A stretch of DNA of 64,000 nucleotides from Cryoendolithus antarcticus (Eukaryota; Ascomycota; Dothideomycetes; Cladosporiales; Cladosporiaceae). The notes under the pieces are model-generated. The model was not told the DNA's origin. It saw nothing but the letters and a program-made list of their open reading frames with translations, and searched no databases. This document shows positions 54,110-63,673 of this stretch, piece by piece. Position numbers and translations under genes: made by a program. The stretch spans positions 744,001 to 808,000 of the forward strand of contig NAJO01000016.1 in assembly GCA_002077065.1 (NCBI GenBank), given 5' to 3'. Each line of letters starts with the position of its first letter. Position 1 is the stretch's first letter.

Positions 54110-54375
54110 GCTTGCTGCAATCATAAAGTGTCGGGGGCGCAGATGAAGGAAGAGACAACACGAAACAAGGAAGTCGATTAGACTTGACCAATTGACTCCA
54201 TTTTGCTTTGGAATACAAGAGGGCGAGGTAATCCTTGGAACTTGACGCCCAACTGCTCTTGGTCCACATCTTCGTGAGTGTCAGTCGCTCCTTCCCGTTA
54301 CATCCCGTAACGCCGCAGTCACCACTAGATGTCAAAACAGTGTAAGCACATCATACAGCAAAACGATAGCGCATG

Positions 54376-54465
54376 TGCTGCGGACGAGGTTCGAACTCGC
54401 GCGGATCTCTCCAGTAGAGTTCATTGACTTAAATCTACCGCCTTAGACCACTCGGCCACCGCAGC
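54376..54465 (-). tRNA. tRNA-Leu (anticodon UAA) with short intron
   Basis: Folds as a class II tRNA. The acceptor stem GCTGCGG pairs with CCGCAGC (discriminator A). The D arm is GCCGAGTGGTCTAAGGC. The anticodon stem GTAGA pairs with TCTAC, with anticodon TAA at 54429-54431. The loop is 15 nt, read as 7 nt plus an 8-nt intron (TCAATGAA) one base 3' of the anticodon. The long variable arm has GGA/TCC pairing, and the T loop is TTCGAAC on a GCGAG/CTCGT stem. The long variable arm and D-arm sequence identify leucine. It lies 258 nt from MIC10. Confidence 0.93.
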
Positions 54466-54723
54466 GTGAGAATGCGGGAGTACCCGAAGCTAATATGACC
54501 TGACACACGTCTCAGACTCGAAACGTCTGGAGGAGACGGTTTCTACATGCTAGCTCTTGCATGCGGCGCCCTTTACCATCCCTTGCAGTTCACACTTCGC
54601 GGAGAAGACTGTATGTACAAATGCCTAGCTATCGTGAAGACGCCTTTCTCTGACCCCGTTGTGCTCCGACCCCAATTCTTTGCTTCCGTCCAGCCTTCTG
54701 TATACGCCACGGAGGCAATGGTC

Positions 54724-55280
54724 CTACGGTCGTAGCACTCGTAGTCCGTCTCTCGAGGGTGCAGACGCGCGCTTGAAGCTCTGCAAACAGTTTATTAGAA
54801 TTCGTGACACGTGCGCAAAATTCCCTTGCATCATCTCCACGCATATCGCGCCACCCAGCCAGTGCACAGCATCTCTCAAGGGAGTGTGCAAGTCCTCCCG
54901 CTGGCGGCGCGTAGTGCAGACTCGCTTGCGTGGGGCGGGACTCACAGCATCGCACTCTTCCCACGCTCTCCCGATTCCGAACCCAGCTCCTGTGAACACC
55001 GGCCATGATCGTCTCTTGAAGAGCAGTACTGAGAAGATAATTCCGAACGACGCGCCGAGGGTGCCGCGGATGAGGGTTGTGCTTAGACAATGATCCCACT
55101 ATGTATCTGTCAGCTACATGCCAGCTACAGGCCACCATGCCACGGTCTCGGAGCAGCCATTATCCATCATAGGTGTCATGCAGCGCATACCTTCTCGTTC
55201 AGTAGAGCTTCGCTCAAGGGCCGATTTGGGCGTGCCGCGGGAGGTGTGATGGCCGGGTTCGGGGTCGTAGAATTCGACAT
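54724..55280 (-). CDS. MIC10: MICOS complex subunit MIC10
   Basis: Three short exons, complement(54724..54780, 54946..55098, 55191..55280), introns 165 and 92 nt, all phase 0; 99 residues, the usual MIC10 length. MIC10 oligomerises in the inner mitochondrial membrane to bend cristae junctions. Exon 1 (MSNSTTPNPAITPP) ends NEK; exon 2 continues WDHCLSTTLIRGTLG, then hairpin helix 1 GASFGIIFSVLLF, the positive turn KRRSWP and helix 2 VFTGAGFGIGRAWEECDA with the Gly motif. Exon 3 supplies SFKRASAPSRDG and the stop. The second intron ends CTAATAAACTGTTTGCAG. The frame through that intron is also open, which would give a longer, non-family tail. Divergent from URB2. Confidence 0.88.
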
Positions 55281-55529
55281 GGTTCCTGGATGGTCTCTGA
55301 GTATTCAGCAGCTCTCTGCGCGCGCTGCAAGACTCCAAGAGGGCCGGTGTGTACGAGTTTGTAAGTGATGGTGACTTCCAGCTCCCTACGCTAGAAGCTT
55401 GTTCCTGTCGCACCCGGAACGTCGGGGATTCACTCCCGCTGGCCAGTGCGCAACCTCATGTTCAAAAAAGTCGAGATCAAGCAACAGAGGGATTTCATAA
55501 CGTTCTGCCCAGTGCAGATGGGTCTGAAG

Positions 55530-58500
55530 ATGGTCGACATGGCCATGACTGATGCCCCGGGTCCAGGGCGTTCGTCCTTGGATCGCTTGAAAGCACTTGA
55601 CTCTCTCGCAAGTCTGGACGAACAGCTAAAAGAAGCGACCGAACTTTGCAACGTTGGCCACCGAGCTCAGATGATTTTGAAATGGCTATCTGGAAAATTA
55701 CAGAACGACTCGAACGCTCGAGGGACTGCAGAAAGCTGGAAAGTGTTCGAGAAATGCGTTCGAATCATTGCACCGCAGACAATCAGCACTTTGCTTGCCC
55801 GGTTCGATCTGATCGGCATAGTAAAGACTGCGGTCGCTGAGTTCGAGCCTGCGAATCTACGGCCGTTTCTGGGTGCAATCAATCACTTGCTCGAGATCCT
55901 GATGAGCATCTCGCAAGGCGAGTCTGGTGCTGGTGTCAAGCGACTGCTCAGCACGGACGGGGTGAACGCGGCAACTTTCTTTCAAATCTGGGTCCGTCAA
56001 GTACTCGAGATCTTTGCCGAAGGCAGTAATGTGTCAGATATTGCACAGAATGCTCCCGCGTGGTATGCAAGCCCTGCGATCACAATCTGGAAGCTACGCA
56101 AACCTTCGGCTTCCGACAACGCTTCGTTCGCCGAGCATTGTCTGGTCCCGTGCGCCTTGATGCTGCGACGCATCCAGCACGACTCGGGTCCCTCAGTGTC
56201 ATTGCAACGAAAGCGAGCTGCAGTCTCTGATTTATTGCCAGTGTCTAACGTCAACAGCGACTTGGAGCGTCTACTCGCGCGACATGTATTCCTTCCAATA
56301 CGAGCGAGTCTCAGTAGCGCTCAATCTGGAGGAGATAGTGCTGCATCAACAAGCATCGGCACGATGCTCAAGTCGCTGAATGATGTAAGTGACGACCAGG
56401 GAATGCACAGAGAAGTCGCGCCAGCTGTATTGCAACTGCTTCGCGTTGCGCTGAGATGCGTACCACTACAGAACTCACAGCAACGAGCGAGAGAACGCGC
56501 CTGGATCGAGGCTATATTCCTGGGTCTACTTGACTGCCTGATTAAGGACAAAGTAATGGCGAACGTCCATACGGTTGCTGAGATGCTTGCGATCACCGGC
56601 ACGAAAACTACACTGTCTGTTCAGGTTCTGCGTAATATCATCCGACAGTACTGCCGGCTAGGAGAGGATGACGAGGTCTTCGGTCCAGATCTCGATCTCA
56701 TCGCAGCCATCATTACGCTCGATGCCAATGCATTGGTCGATGCCACCTTGCTGGAGCAGCTCTTCCAAGTTCTGACGAGATACGACAGTTCAGCGTGGGA
56801 GGGCGACGGGAAGCCATCAGCATGTGCAACGTCCGGACTGAAGGAGCGCATCGTCATACCCGTGCTCACGGCGTATGCGAAGGCTAGGAGATTAGAGGAG
56901 TTCATCGCTCAGTGGCATCAGACACTTCGCGCGGGCCCTTCTATAGATGCACCATCAGTCTTCACTGAGCTAGGCGATTGCCTGGTAGAAATACTTGAGC
57001 GACATCTGACAAGTGAGCAGATCGCCAGTCTGGTCGAGGTCTACCGCCTGCCCTCTGCAGATTTGCAGGAAGAGACACACCTGCACGACTTACCGGAACT
57101 ACGATCCAGTATCGTGATCCTGGACGCCATTCTACGCGGCGTACGGTCGGACGATGTCATAGATCGCCTCCATGTGCCACTGGGGGTGCTCGTTGACGAT
57201 CTACTGCTTACTTCACCGTCTAAAGTGGAAGTCTCTTGCGGTTTAGAAGCCGAAGAAATCGATGTTGTCATCATTGGTGTCTTCTGGGGGATTCTCAAGC
57301 AGATTCTACAACTATGGCTACCCCGATGGGCGTCGCAGCAGTCAGATGAGCAGGTTGTTGTAAGAAGACTTGGTGTGATATGCCACTCGCCTATCATTGG
57401 CACTGCGTATGATTACTCAAGTCGACTGCAGCCTCTGGAAAATATGCTAGAGGGTAAGGCAGACGATGTCGGATCATCACAGGCATTGACCGGTCTTTTT
57501 GACCGTTGGCGGTTGGGCCTTCTGGGCGCAGACACCATCAATGAAAAGATAGGATCGAGTGCCGTTCCGACTCTGGTAGCAGTCGCGCATCCGAGCCTGA
57601 TAGAGTCGCAGACCTCGGAGGTTTTGAAGGAGCAGATTTCGCGGGTTCTGAAAGAATTCAAGGAACTCGCTTCGACTGCACGTGCCCAAGGGGTATCGAA
57701 GTCGACACTTCTCATGGCCTACACTACACTACTACAGACGAATGCTCCAGTAGGAAAGGGATTAATCAGCCAACTAATCTCGGAGCTGACGATCAACGCC
57801 ACCTTTGACAGACGCCATGGGCTTTCGGTGACGCTACTGCATGATGTTCCTGTTGCCAGCTTGTCTTACAATGACCGAAAGAACATCATCAACGGACTGG
57901 TCACATCACTAGCTGCCGAGAGCAAGGACGACAATAGTGACGACGAATACGAGGCCGACGATGAAGTCCGTGTTGGAAACGTAAATCCACGCTTATCCCT
58001 CATTGCCAAGCTGCTGCGTGTGCCCCACGCCGACTGTAATCTGGATCTCGATGCGGAAGCCCTGTGGCAACTACGAGCTCATATAGATCACGATGCTGAT
58101 CATGGGGTGTACGAAACGTACTTGACCTCTGTTGACCTCTTCGACACCATCGCGAAGGCGGTGCTTGAGCGCCAGCTGGCGATGTATCCGAAGTCTCCAG
58201 CTTTTGCCAAGCAATTACAGAAAGTACCGCGTGGTCTTGACGAAAGAAAAGTTCCAGAGTCTGCTGGCGAGCCGCTGTGCTACTACGTGCTTGACAACGC
58301 CATACTACGGATGGTGGATCGAGTAGCGGCAGTGCCTGACCTTGCGAGGATCATCGACAACCGCAAGTCAGACTTCGCAAAAGATGCTAAAGGGAAGATC
58401 TCGGCCCTCGAACACCATGTGGATCCAAAGACAGTAACTGCGAAGGGCAAAGAGGAGGTCGCCGCGATGTTAGGTATTTGGTGCGGTACATTGCACATCT

Positions 58501-59648
58501 ACGTGTCCTCGGTCACGCTTTCGGAGATTCATGATTTGGAAGCGACTGCTGTCGCGGCCACCATGCGCAAAGTCACAGCGTGGTGCAAGTCTCGCTCGGT
58601 AGATTCCGAGTCAGAGCTGTCGGCGACATGTGCAAGGACTGCTTTGCAAGCATACAAGGTCGCTATCCTCGCCCGACCCAACGATGAGACACACGCAATG
58701 GGCTTGCAGCTACTAGTCGATCGCCAGCCCCCAGACACGCGTAATGAGCTAGTGACATTGCTGAGAGCGAGCGCGACCCGGTCGTTAGAATCCATGAGCG
58801 ACGGTCTGGGGTCCGCGAATGCTCTCACTCATCCCGCGACTGCAGAGGAGGTCAACGCCATACAGCACGGCATATCAGCCGTGTCGAAGGCAGATCTCAA
58901 GCCTGAAGATGTGTCCAGCGTCCACAATATGTACGCCAGGTTGCTTGCTATCCTGAAGACGTCGCCGACCTACACCGTGCACCGCGCAGCAACGTCCTGC
59001 ATCCTCACTACCCTGACCGAGAAGTCCTTTCTGGTCAATCAGCACCTTGCAGAGCTCACCCTCTCGACTCTTCACCACCTCGCCTCGGACCCGACCTCCC
59101 GCGCATGGCCCCTCATTTACCTCGACATCTGCATCCTCTTCTCCGCCCTCCTCAAACACCACCGCGCCAAAGTGCACGACCGCCTACACCTTCTAATCCC
59201 AGTCCTGCAAAGCCTCCTCACCGCGCTCTTCACGCCCATAAGGCCATCCGCTTCAACGCTCCAAGCTCATAAATCTCTCGGGACCAAGCAAGCCCGCCCT
59301 TTCACCCGCCTCCTAACGCTCCTCTGTAACCCGCCAGCCCACCACAGCCACAAATCAAAGCCTGGCTCAAACAACCTCATCGACACCTCCCGTGTCGCGC
59401 GGAGGCATATTGGGTCGTTTGTGCCGCTGCTGCTGCATACCTACTGCGCTCAGATCCTCACCGGCACGTTGGGAGAGGGCGTGAGAGAGATACTACAGCC
59501 GGGTCTATGGGCTATGGTTGAGGCTATGGAGACTCGTGGACCGGAATTGAAGGATGCGCTGAGTGCGGCGATGAATGGCAGCGAGAGAGCCGTGTTCAGA
59601 GGGGTGTATCAGGAGTGGAAGCGGGTTGGGAAGTGGGACGGCGCGTGA
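55530..59648 (+). CDS. URB2: 60S ribosome biogenesis protein URB2/NPA2
   Basis: Single long exon, about 1372 residues from the ATG at 55530; the frame is open upstream to a GTG at 55446 with ATGs at 55458, 55539 and 55545, so the start is uncertain. URB2/NPA2 is a nucleolar alpha-helical repeat protein of early pre-60S particles needed for 27S pre-rRNA maturation. The protein is helical almost throughout (SLDRLKALDSLASLDEQLKE start region) with an acidic break near residue 800 (DDNSDDEYEADDE). The conserved C-terminal Urb2 domain covers about the last 220 residues: LIYLDICILFSALLKHH, DRLHLLIPVLQSLLTALF, KQARPFTRLLTLLCNPP, FVPLLLHTYCAQILTG, and the end FRGVYQEWKRVGKWDG. A size of ~1.2-1.4 thousand residues fits the family. 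Confidence 0.9.
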   Translation: MVDMAMTDAPGPGRSSLDRLKALDSLASLDEQLKEATELCNVGHRAQMILKWLSGKLQNDSNARGTAESWKVFEKCVRIIAPQTISTLLARFDLIGIVKTAVAEFEPANLRPFLGAINHLLEILMSISQGESGAGVKRLLSTDGVNAATFFQIWVRQVLEIFAEGSNVSDIAQNAPAWYASPAITIWKLRKPSASDNASFAEHCLVPCALMLRRIQHDSGPSVSLQRKRAAVSDLLPVSNVNSDLERLLARHVFLPIRASLSSAQSGGDSAASTSIGTMLKSLNDVSDDQGMHREVAPAVLQLLRVALRCVPLQNSQQRARERAWIEAIFLGLLDCLIKDKVMANVHTVAEMLAITGTKTTLSVQVLRNIIRQYCRLGEDDEVFGPDLDLIAAIITLDANALVDATLLEQLFQVLTRYDSSAWEGDGKPSACATSGLKERIVIPVLTAYAKARRLEEFIAQWHQTLRAGPSIDAPSVFTELGDCLVEILERHLTSEQIASLVEVYRLPSADLQEETHLHDLPELRSSIVILDAILRGVRSDDVIDRLHVPLGVLVDDLLLTSPSKVEVSCGLEAEEIDVVIIGVFWGILKQILQLWLPRWASQQSDEQVVVRRLGVICHSPIIGTAYDYSSRLQPLENMLEGKADDVGSSQALTGLFDRWRLGLLGADTINEKIGSSAVPTLVAVAHPSLIESQTSEVLKEQISRVLKEFKELASTARAQGVSKSTLLMAYTTLLQTNAPVGKGLISQLISELTINATFDRRHGLSVTLLHDVPVASLSYNDRKNIINGLVTSLAAESKDDNSDDEYEADDEVRVGNVNPRLSLIAKLLRVPHADCNLDLDAEALWQLRAHIDHDADHGVYETYLTSVDLFDTIAKAVLERQLAMYPKSPAFAKQLQKVPRGLDERKVPESAGEPLCYYVLDNAILRMVDRVAAVPDLARIIDNRKSDFAKDAKGKISALEHHVDPKTVTAKGKEEVAAMLGIWCGTLHIYVSSVTLSEIHDLEATAVAATMRKVTAWCKSRSVDSESELSATCARTALQAYKVAILARPNDETHAMGLQLLVDRQPPDTRNELVTLLRASATRSLESMSDGLGSANALTHPATAEEVNAIQHGISAVSKADLKPEDVSSVHNMYARLLAILKTSPTYTVHRAATSCILTTLTEKSFLVNQHLAELTLSTLHHLASDPTSRAWPLIYLDICILFSALLKHHRAKVHDRLHLLIPVLQSLLTALFTPIRPSASTLQAHKSLGTKQARPFTRLLTLLCNPPAHHSHKSKPGSNNLIDTSRVARRHIGSFVPLLLHTYCAQILTGTLGEGVREILQPGLWAMVEAMETRGPELKDALSAAMNGSERAVFRGVYQEWKRVGKWDGA

Positions 59649-59932
59649 GTAGACAAGGGAACCGGGTGGGTGTTGTAGGATATAGGTGTACATTACATAG
59701 TCGCGTGGAACGACGAGGCTGAGCAGCTATCGGAGACATTCTGAGCTGCAGCCCGCCCATGCCCACAGAGCAAGCCTGCGCACTCCCGTACACCTCATAG
59801 CAACAAGAACAAAACGCCATTGGTATCGTGTCCCTTCCAATAATACCTGCCAACCCCAACCCCTAAAACGCCAGCAGCCCAACAACACCACAGCCCGCAA
59901 CACCTTCCCAGTCCTTCAGTGGCAGCCCATCT

Positions 59933-61319
59933 TCACATCTCCATCGCCTCCCCGACCTCCTCGCTTACGCCTCTTACAGCCTTACTCCCCTCCCGCGACT
60001 CAATCTCAACGATCTCATCGATCGGCTCGTCCCAGCCCTTGCCCCAGCTCCGCGGCACGTCCATACCGTAGTCGTAGTACCCGTCACCGATTTTTGTGCG
60101 CACTTCGTCAAGGTCCATGTCAGGCACATCGACCTCATCGTCGCCGGGTAGCTCGAGCAGCATATCACTGTCATCGTCGTCGTCATCGTCATAGTCCGCA
60201 GAGTCGATATCACTCGCATCCACTCCGCCGCCGAGCCAGTACGCTGCTCTCTTCCCGGCGCCCTCGCCGATGGAGATAGAGGACTGCTGCCGCGCCATGC
60301 GTGGTGCGTGGATGGGCGCGTGGACAGGGGAGTGGCTGATCACTGATAACCCGCGGAGATAAAGGTAGCACACCCGCTTCTTCTCCTTGTTGAAGAAGAA
60401 GTAGTGCATACTCCATATCGCGCCTTCCTCGCCATCGAACGGGTCGTCTTGAGGGAGGTAGGAGTACTTCTCGCATTTGTGGAGGTCCATGTGTTTATCG
60501 ACTAAGGTCCACATGCGCGTGTCCCAGACTTGGTCGCCGTAGCTGTTTGCTGGGAACTTGGGTGCGGTGGCTTTAGAAGGTAGCGGAGGCGCGAGGTAAT
60601 TTGATAGGCCGAGGCTGGCCTGCGAGCGAGGTCGGAGGTTGAAGAGCGTGCTGTTGACGTTCTGCATTATAGAGCGGAGGGATTTGGTTTTGTGGAAATC
60701 GAGGGGCCGGAGGAGGTGGGAGAAGTCGTAGTCCGGGTGCGACGCATTTAGCGTTGCAATCAGGTAGGCGAAAGTTCGCCGCGCTGAAGTCTGGCTCAGT
60801 GGTCCAAATGGACTAGCCCGTGAGAGGTCGATCTCGGGTATCTCGGCTGTACGCGCGCGACGCCCGCGGTGGACGTGGCTGGGTGCACTTCTGCCATGCA
60901 GCCTACCGTCATCGCTGGCTGTTCGGTAAGGCGGACTAAGCGATGCCGAGAGCCTGACGAGTGACTGGTAGGACGATTCGAGTGATTCCTCGATGGATTT
61001 GTAGAGTTTCTTGTCGGTGCCTGCGGCTTTGGTGGTGTAAATATCGCAGCCTCCTATGACGTGGAGGTCTGGGGTTGAGAAGTTTAGGGCGTCGTTGACG
61101 ACATCGATGTCGCCTAGTGGTAGGTACTGTGAGAACTGTCAATTGACGGTCCTACACGTCTCACATACTCAGCGCAGCCGCTTGGAAGCTGTCGCTGCGT
61201 TTTCAGGAGCTCATGCACTAGGCTGGAGACTCGAGGTACTCGTAAGCCTTCCAGCCTAGCCCACTCCATCCCGTCCGTCCGCGCATTCGCGATACTTGAT
61301 GAAATGTACGCACCTTCAT
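59933..61319 (-). CDS. MAF1: RNA polymerase III repressor MAF1
   Basis: Two exons, complement(59933..61126, 61314..61319); 399 residues. The first exon is just ATG AAG (6 nt), followed by a 187-nt intron (GTGCGT..CTCACAG) and exon 2 beginning YLPLGDIDVVNDALNF, so the protein starts with the invariant MKYLP of box A. MAF1 represses Pol III transcription under stress when dephosphorylated downstream of TORC1/PKA. Other family blocks: HVIGGCDIYTTKAAG, DKKLYKSIEESLESSY, FAYLIATLNASHPDYDFS, then box B DQVWDTRMWTLVDKHMDLHK, and WSMHYFFFNKEKKRVCYLYL. Between boxes lies a Ser/Arg-rich phospho-linker; the C-terminus is an acidic Asp-rich run (ADYDDDDDDDSDM). Confidence 0.95.
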
Positions 61320-62609
61320 CCTGTCGTTCTCCTGTGACTGCCTGCCTGTGTTCCTATACTTCCGATCCTGAGCGTCCTCCTGCGTCTTCGCTCTACGCTT
61401 CAGCTCGGCTCCGGGTACAACGACACCGCGTAACGCGTACAACGCAGTCCAGCAATCCCAATAACGTCCTCTGAAATCCCTCCAAGCACACTCTCCTCAG
61501 TCGAAAGCCGGGTCGTCGCAGTAGGGGTCTTCAAATCCAGACGCGCAAGCGCGTCTAGAACCCACGACGGCAGCAGGAATCCATCTTTGATCTTCTTGTC
61601 GATGATTGGAGGTGTCGTCGGGTGCGCATATGGTGGTGTTGGTGGTAAGGGGTGGTAGTTATTGTGATGACGCTGCCTCCATGTCGCGCTCCGGCTGTCG
61701 CAACGCTGAAGGTCCAGCCTTGGCTTGGCGAGGGGAAAGCTGACGGACGTCACGTGGCGTGCCATCATTGACCAATGACATTGCATTGTTGCGCATGTGG
61801 CCGAGCAGTCGCGCAACATCTTTGTGTTTGTGCAAAGGTGTGGTAGAGGTCATGTGTTGACTTCCGACGAGTGCCTGCTTGAGGAGTATCACGTTGTAGT
61901 GTGGTTGGTGACCACGCTGGGTGCGGCTTTGCTAAGGTAACGAGGTTCAGCAAACGTCACGGTTCAGAAGACACAACCAATGGAGACAGACCAAGTTCTG
62001 CTACATTTACGTCTCACAGCCTCGCGCGAGGGTGTACAGCTCCACAGTGGTACATGTGTAGGATCCGCCCACTGCGGTGTACTCCAAGGAGGTGTCGGCC
62101 ATTTGTCAATCGTCCGGTCCTGGCTGCAGTCGTACTTCGGTCGTGGTGAGCCGTAACATGCCAGTAATTGTCCGCGAGTGTAAATGTAGTCAGCTGTTCT
62201 CCCAGTTTGAAGTATAACGCACGGTGAGATCACGGAAAGGTATATGAAGAGCGGTAGGCGATTCAGCCTTTCACCCTGTCTAACGACGAGGGCACTCATA
62301 GTATACATGGACTCCGGCTTCAAAAACAACAGCCACTTGGAGCATATTGAGGGTATCATGTCCCATAATTCAGCCTCGCATAGCACCATCAACGCCGTGC
62401 GCTGTGCGATGGTAGCACATGCCTTTCCCTCGCCGCGAGGTACTAAGCAGCGCGTTCTCATATCAGACCAGCTTTGCCGAGCTGTTTCTCGACTTCGCGC
62501 ATACCCTCGAGGTCGTCCTGAACGGAAGCATTCAAAGTCAGTGGATGGCCTGGCGAGTGCTTCGGAGGACCGAGGGGCTGGTGGTGAAGGACAACGAAGC
62601 GGGTTCTGT
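61320..62609. other. Intergenic region with one weak frame
   Basis: 1.3 kb between the MAF1 start and the 3' end of the AP-1 sigma gene, both minus strand. A minus-strand frame from the ATG at 61765 to 61400 (121 codons) contains PPIIDKKIKDGFLLPSWVL and LSTEESVLGGISEDVIGIAG, which look protein-like but match no family known to me. It ends only 81 nt before MAF1, so it may be a small gene or part of the MAF1 leader. Confidence 0.35.
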
Positions 62610-63375
62610 TCAGCCAATCCTCGTGACGTCTTCCTCGACCTGTACAGCGCAAGGGCATCAGTGGACCGCCATAATGATACACCGGGCACGAAACAGCGAC
62701 GTGTCCACTCACCTCCATATCCTCCAAACTATCCTGTGCCCCAATGACTCTCAGCACATTCTTCTTACTGCTCTCCTGCATCTCTCCCGCAAGCAGTAGC
62801 TCGTCCAGAATGAAGTAGGCCTTCTGGAAATTGAAAATGATGTCCAGCTCGCAGACATTCCCGTAGTATTTGTCCATTTGCTCGACGTAGCGGTGAACGA
62901 TCTCGAGCGTGATGAGTTCGTTGTCGGTGTTGTCGGTGGCGGCGACGAAGTAGAGGGAGGCGTAGCGACGGTAGACTACCTTGGTGTCTTGTTTCCTTGT
63001 CAGCGTGACTGGGCAAAGGTCATGAGTGAGGAAGTGGAAGGTGAACAGGAGGGTAAGTAAGTGAGGATGGTTGAAGGAAAAGATGTTTGTATCAATACCT
63101 TTGTACTCAAGGAAGTTGCACATCCTCGTCCGCCTGGCGAGAACAAGCTGGGAGACATCCTTGATGATCTTCGCCTTGTCCTTGGGCGACAGTGTGGTGA
63201 ACCACTTCGCTAGGCGCTGGAAAACAACATGTCCATCAGCAAGACCTCATGCCAGGCTTCAGTGGGTAAGACGTACCACCTTGCCCTGACGGGAGAGGAG
63301 GATGAGGTATCTGGATCATCATGTTAGCCATCATCTACCGAGCCACGACAGCAGCAATGAGTACCTTATTGCCAT
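62610..63375 (-). CDS. APS1: AP-1 clathrin adaptor complex sigma subunit
   Basis: Five exons, complement(62610..62639, 62713..62987, 63099..63216, 63277..63310, 63365..63375), introns 73, 111, 60 and 54 nt; 155 residues. The small (sigma) chain of the AP-1 adaptor acts in trans-Golgi/endosome clathrin sorting and, with gamma, recognises acidic dileucine signals. The 11-nt first exon gives MAI plus two bases of Arg. Then [83 protein letters not shown] and [20 protein letters not shown] follow. The last 30-nt exon adds VEEDVTRIG. The CNFLEYK and CELDIIFNF signatures and the DMEVEED ending separate AP-1 sigma from AP-2 and AP-3. Confidence 0.96.
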
Positions 63376-63673
63376 GTTTGTACTGTGTGCCACAAGCGTG
63401 GGAGAGTTTTGCAATCGATGAAAGTGAATTACCGGACTCCTGCCGCGGTGTGGGGCAGCCGTTCCTTCCCTCCATGCACGCCCCACTCCATTTGTACTTT
63501 TCCAATCGGGCGATCAATCAATTGACATTCGTCTGGCCCTGTGCCGTCATGGTGATCTGGAGCATATATCTTAGTTGTACATATTCTTCCTTAGCGATGA
63601 GATAACCGCCTTCCTAGACCTTCGTAGTGCAATATTGTTAGCCAACCCATATGATACTACGATATAACCTACG
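63376..63673. promoter_or_regulatory. Bidirectional promoter, AP-1 sigma and terminal gene
   Basis: 298 nt between divergent start codons. It must contain both promoters and 5' leaders; no TATA box was identified with confidence. Confidence 0.4.

Noticed and set aside
53732..54124. Short 130-residue dehalogenase as a complete gene
   Set aside because: The apparent stop after LPDLQD lies within an intron with good signals; the rest of the enzyme follows downstream, so this is exon 1 of a longer, disabled gene.
61964..62689. 241-codon minus-strand frame
   Set aside because: It overlaps the last exon and 3' region of the AP-1 sigma gene in a different frame and has no protein-like motifs.
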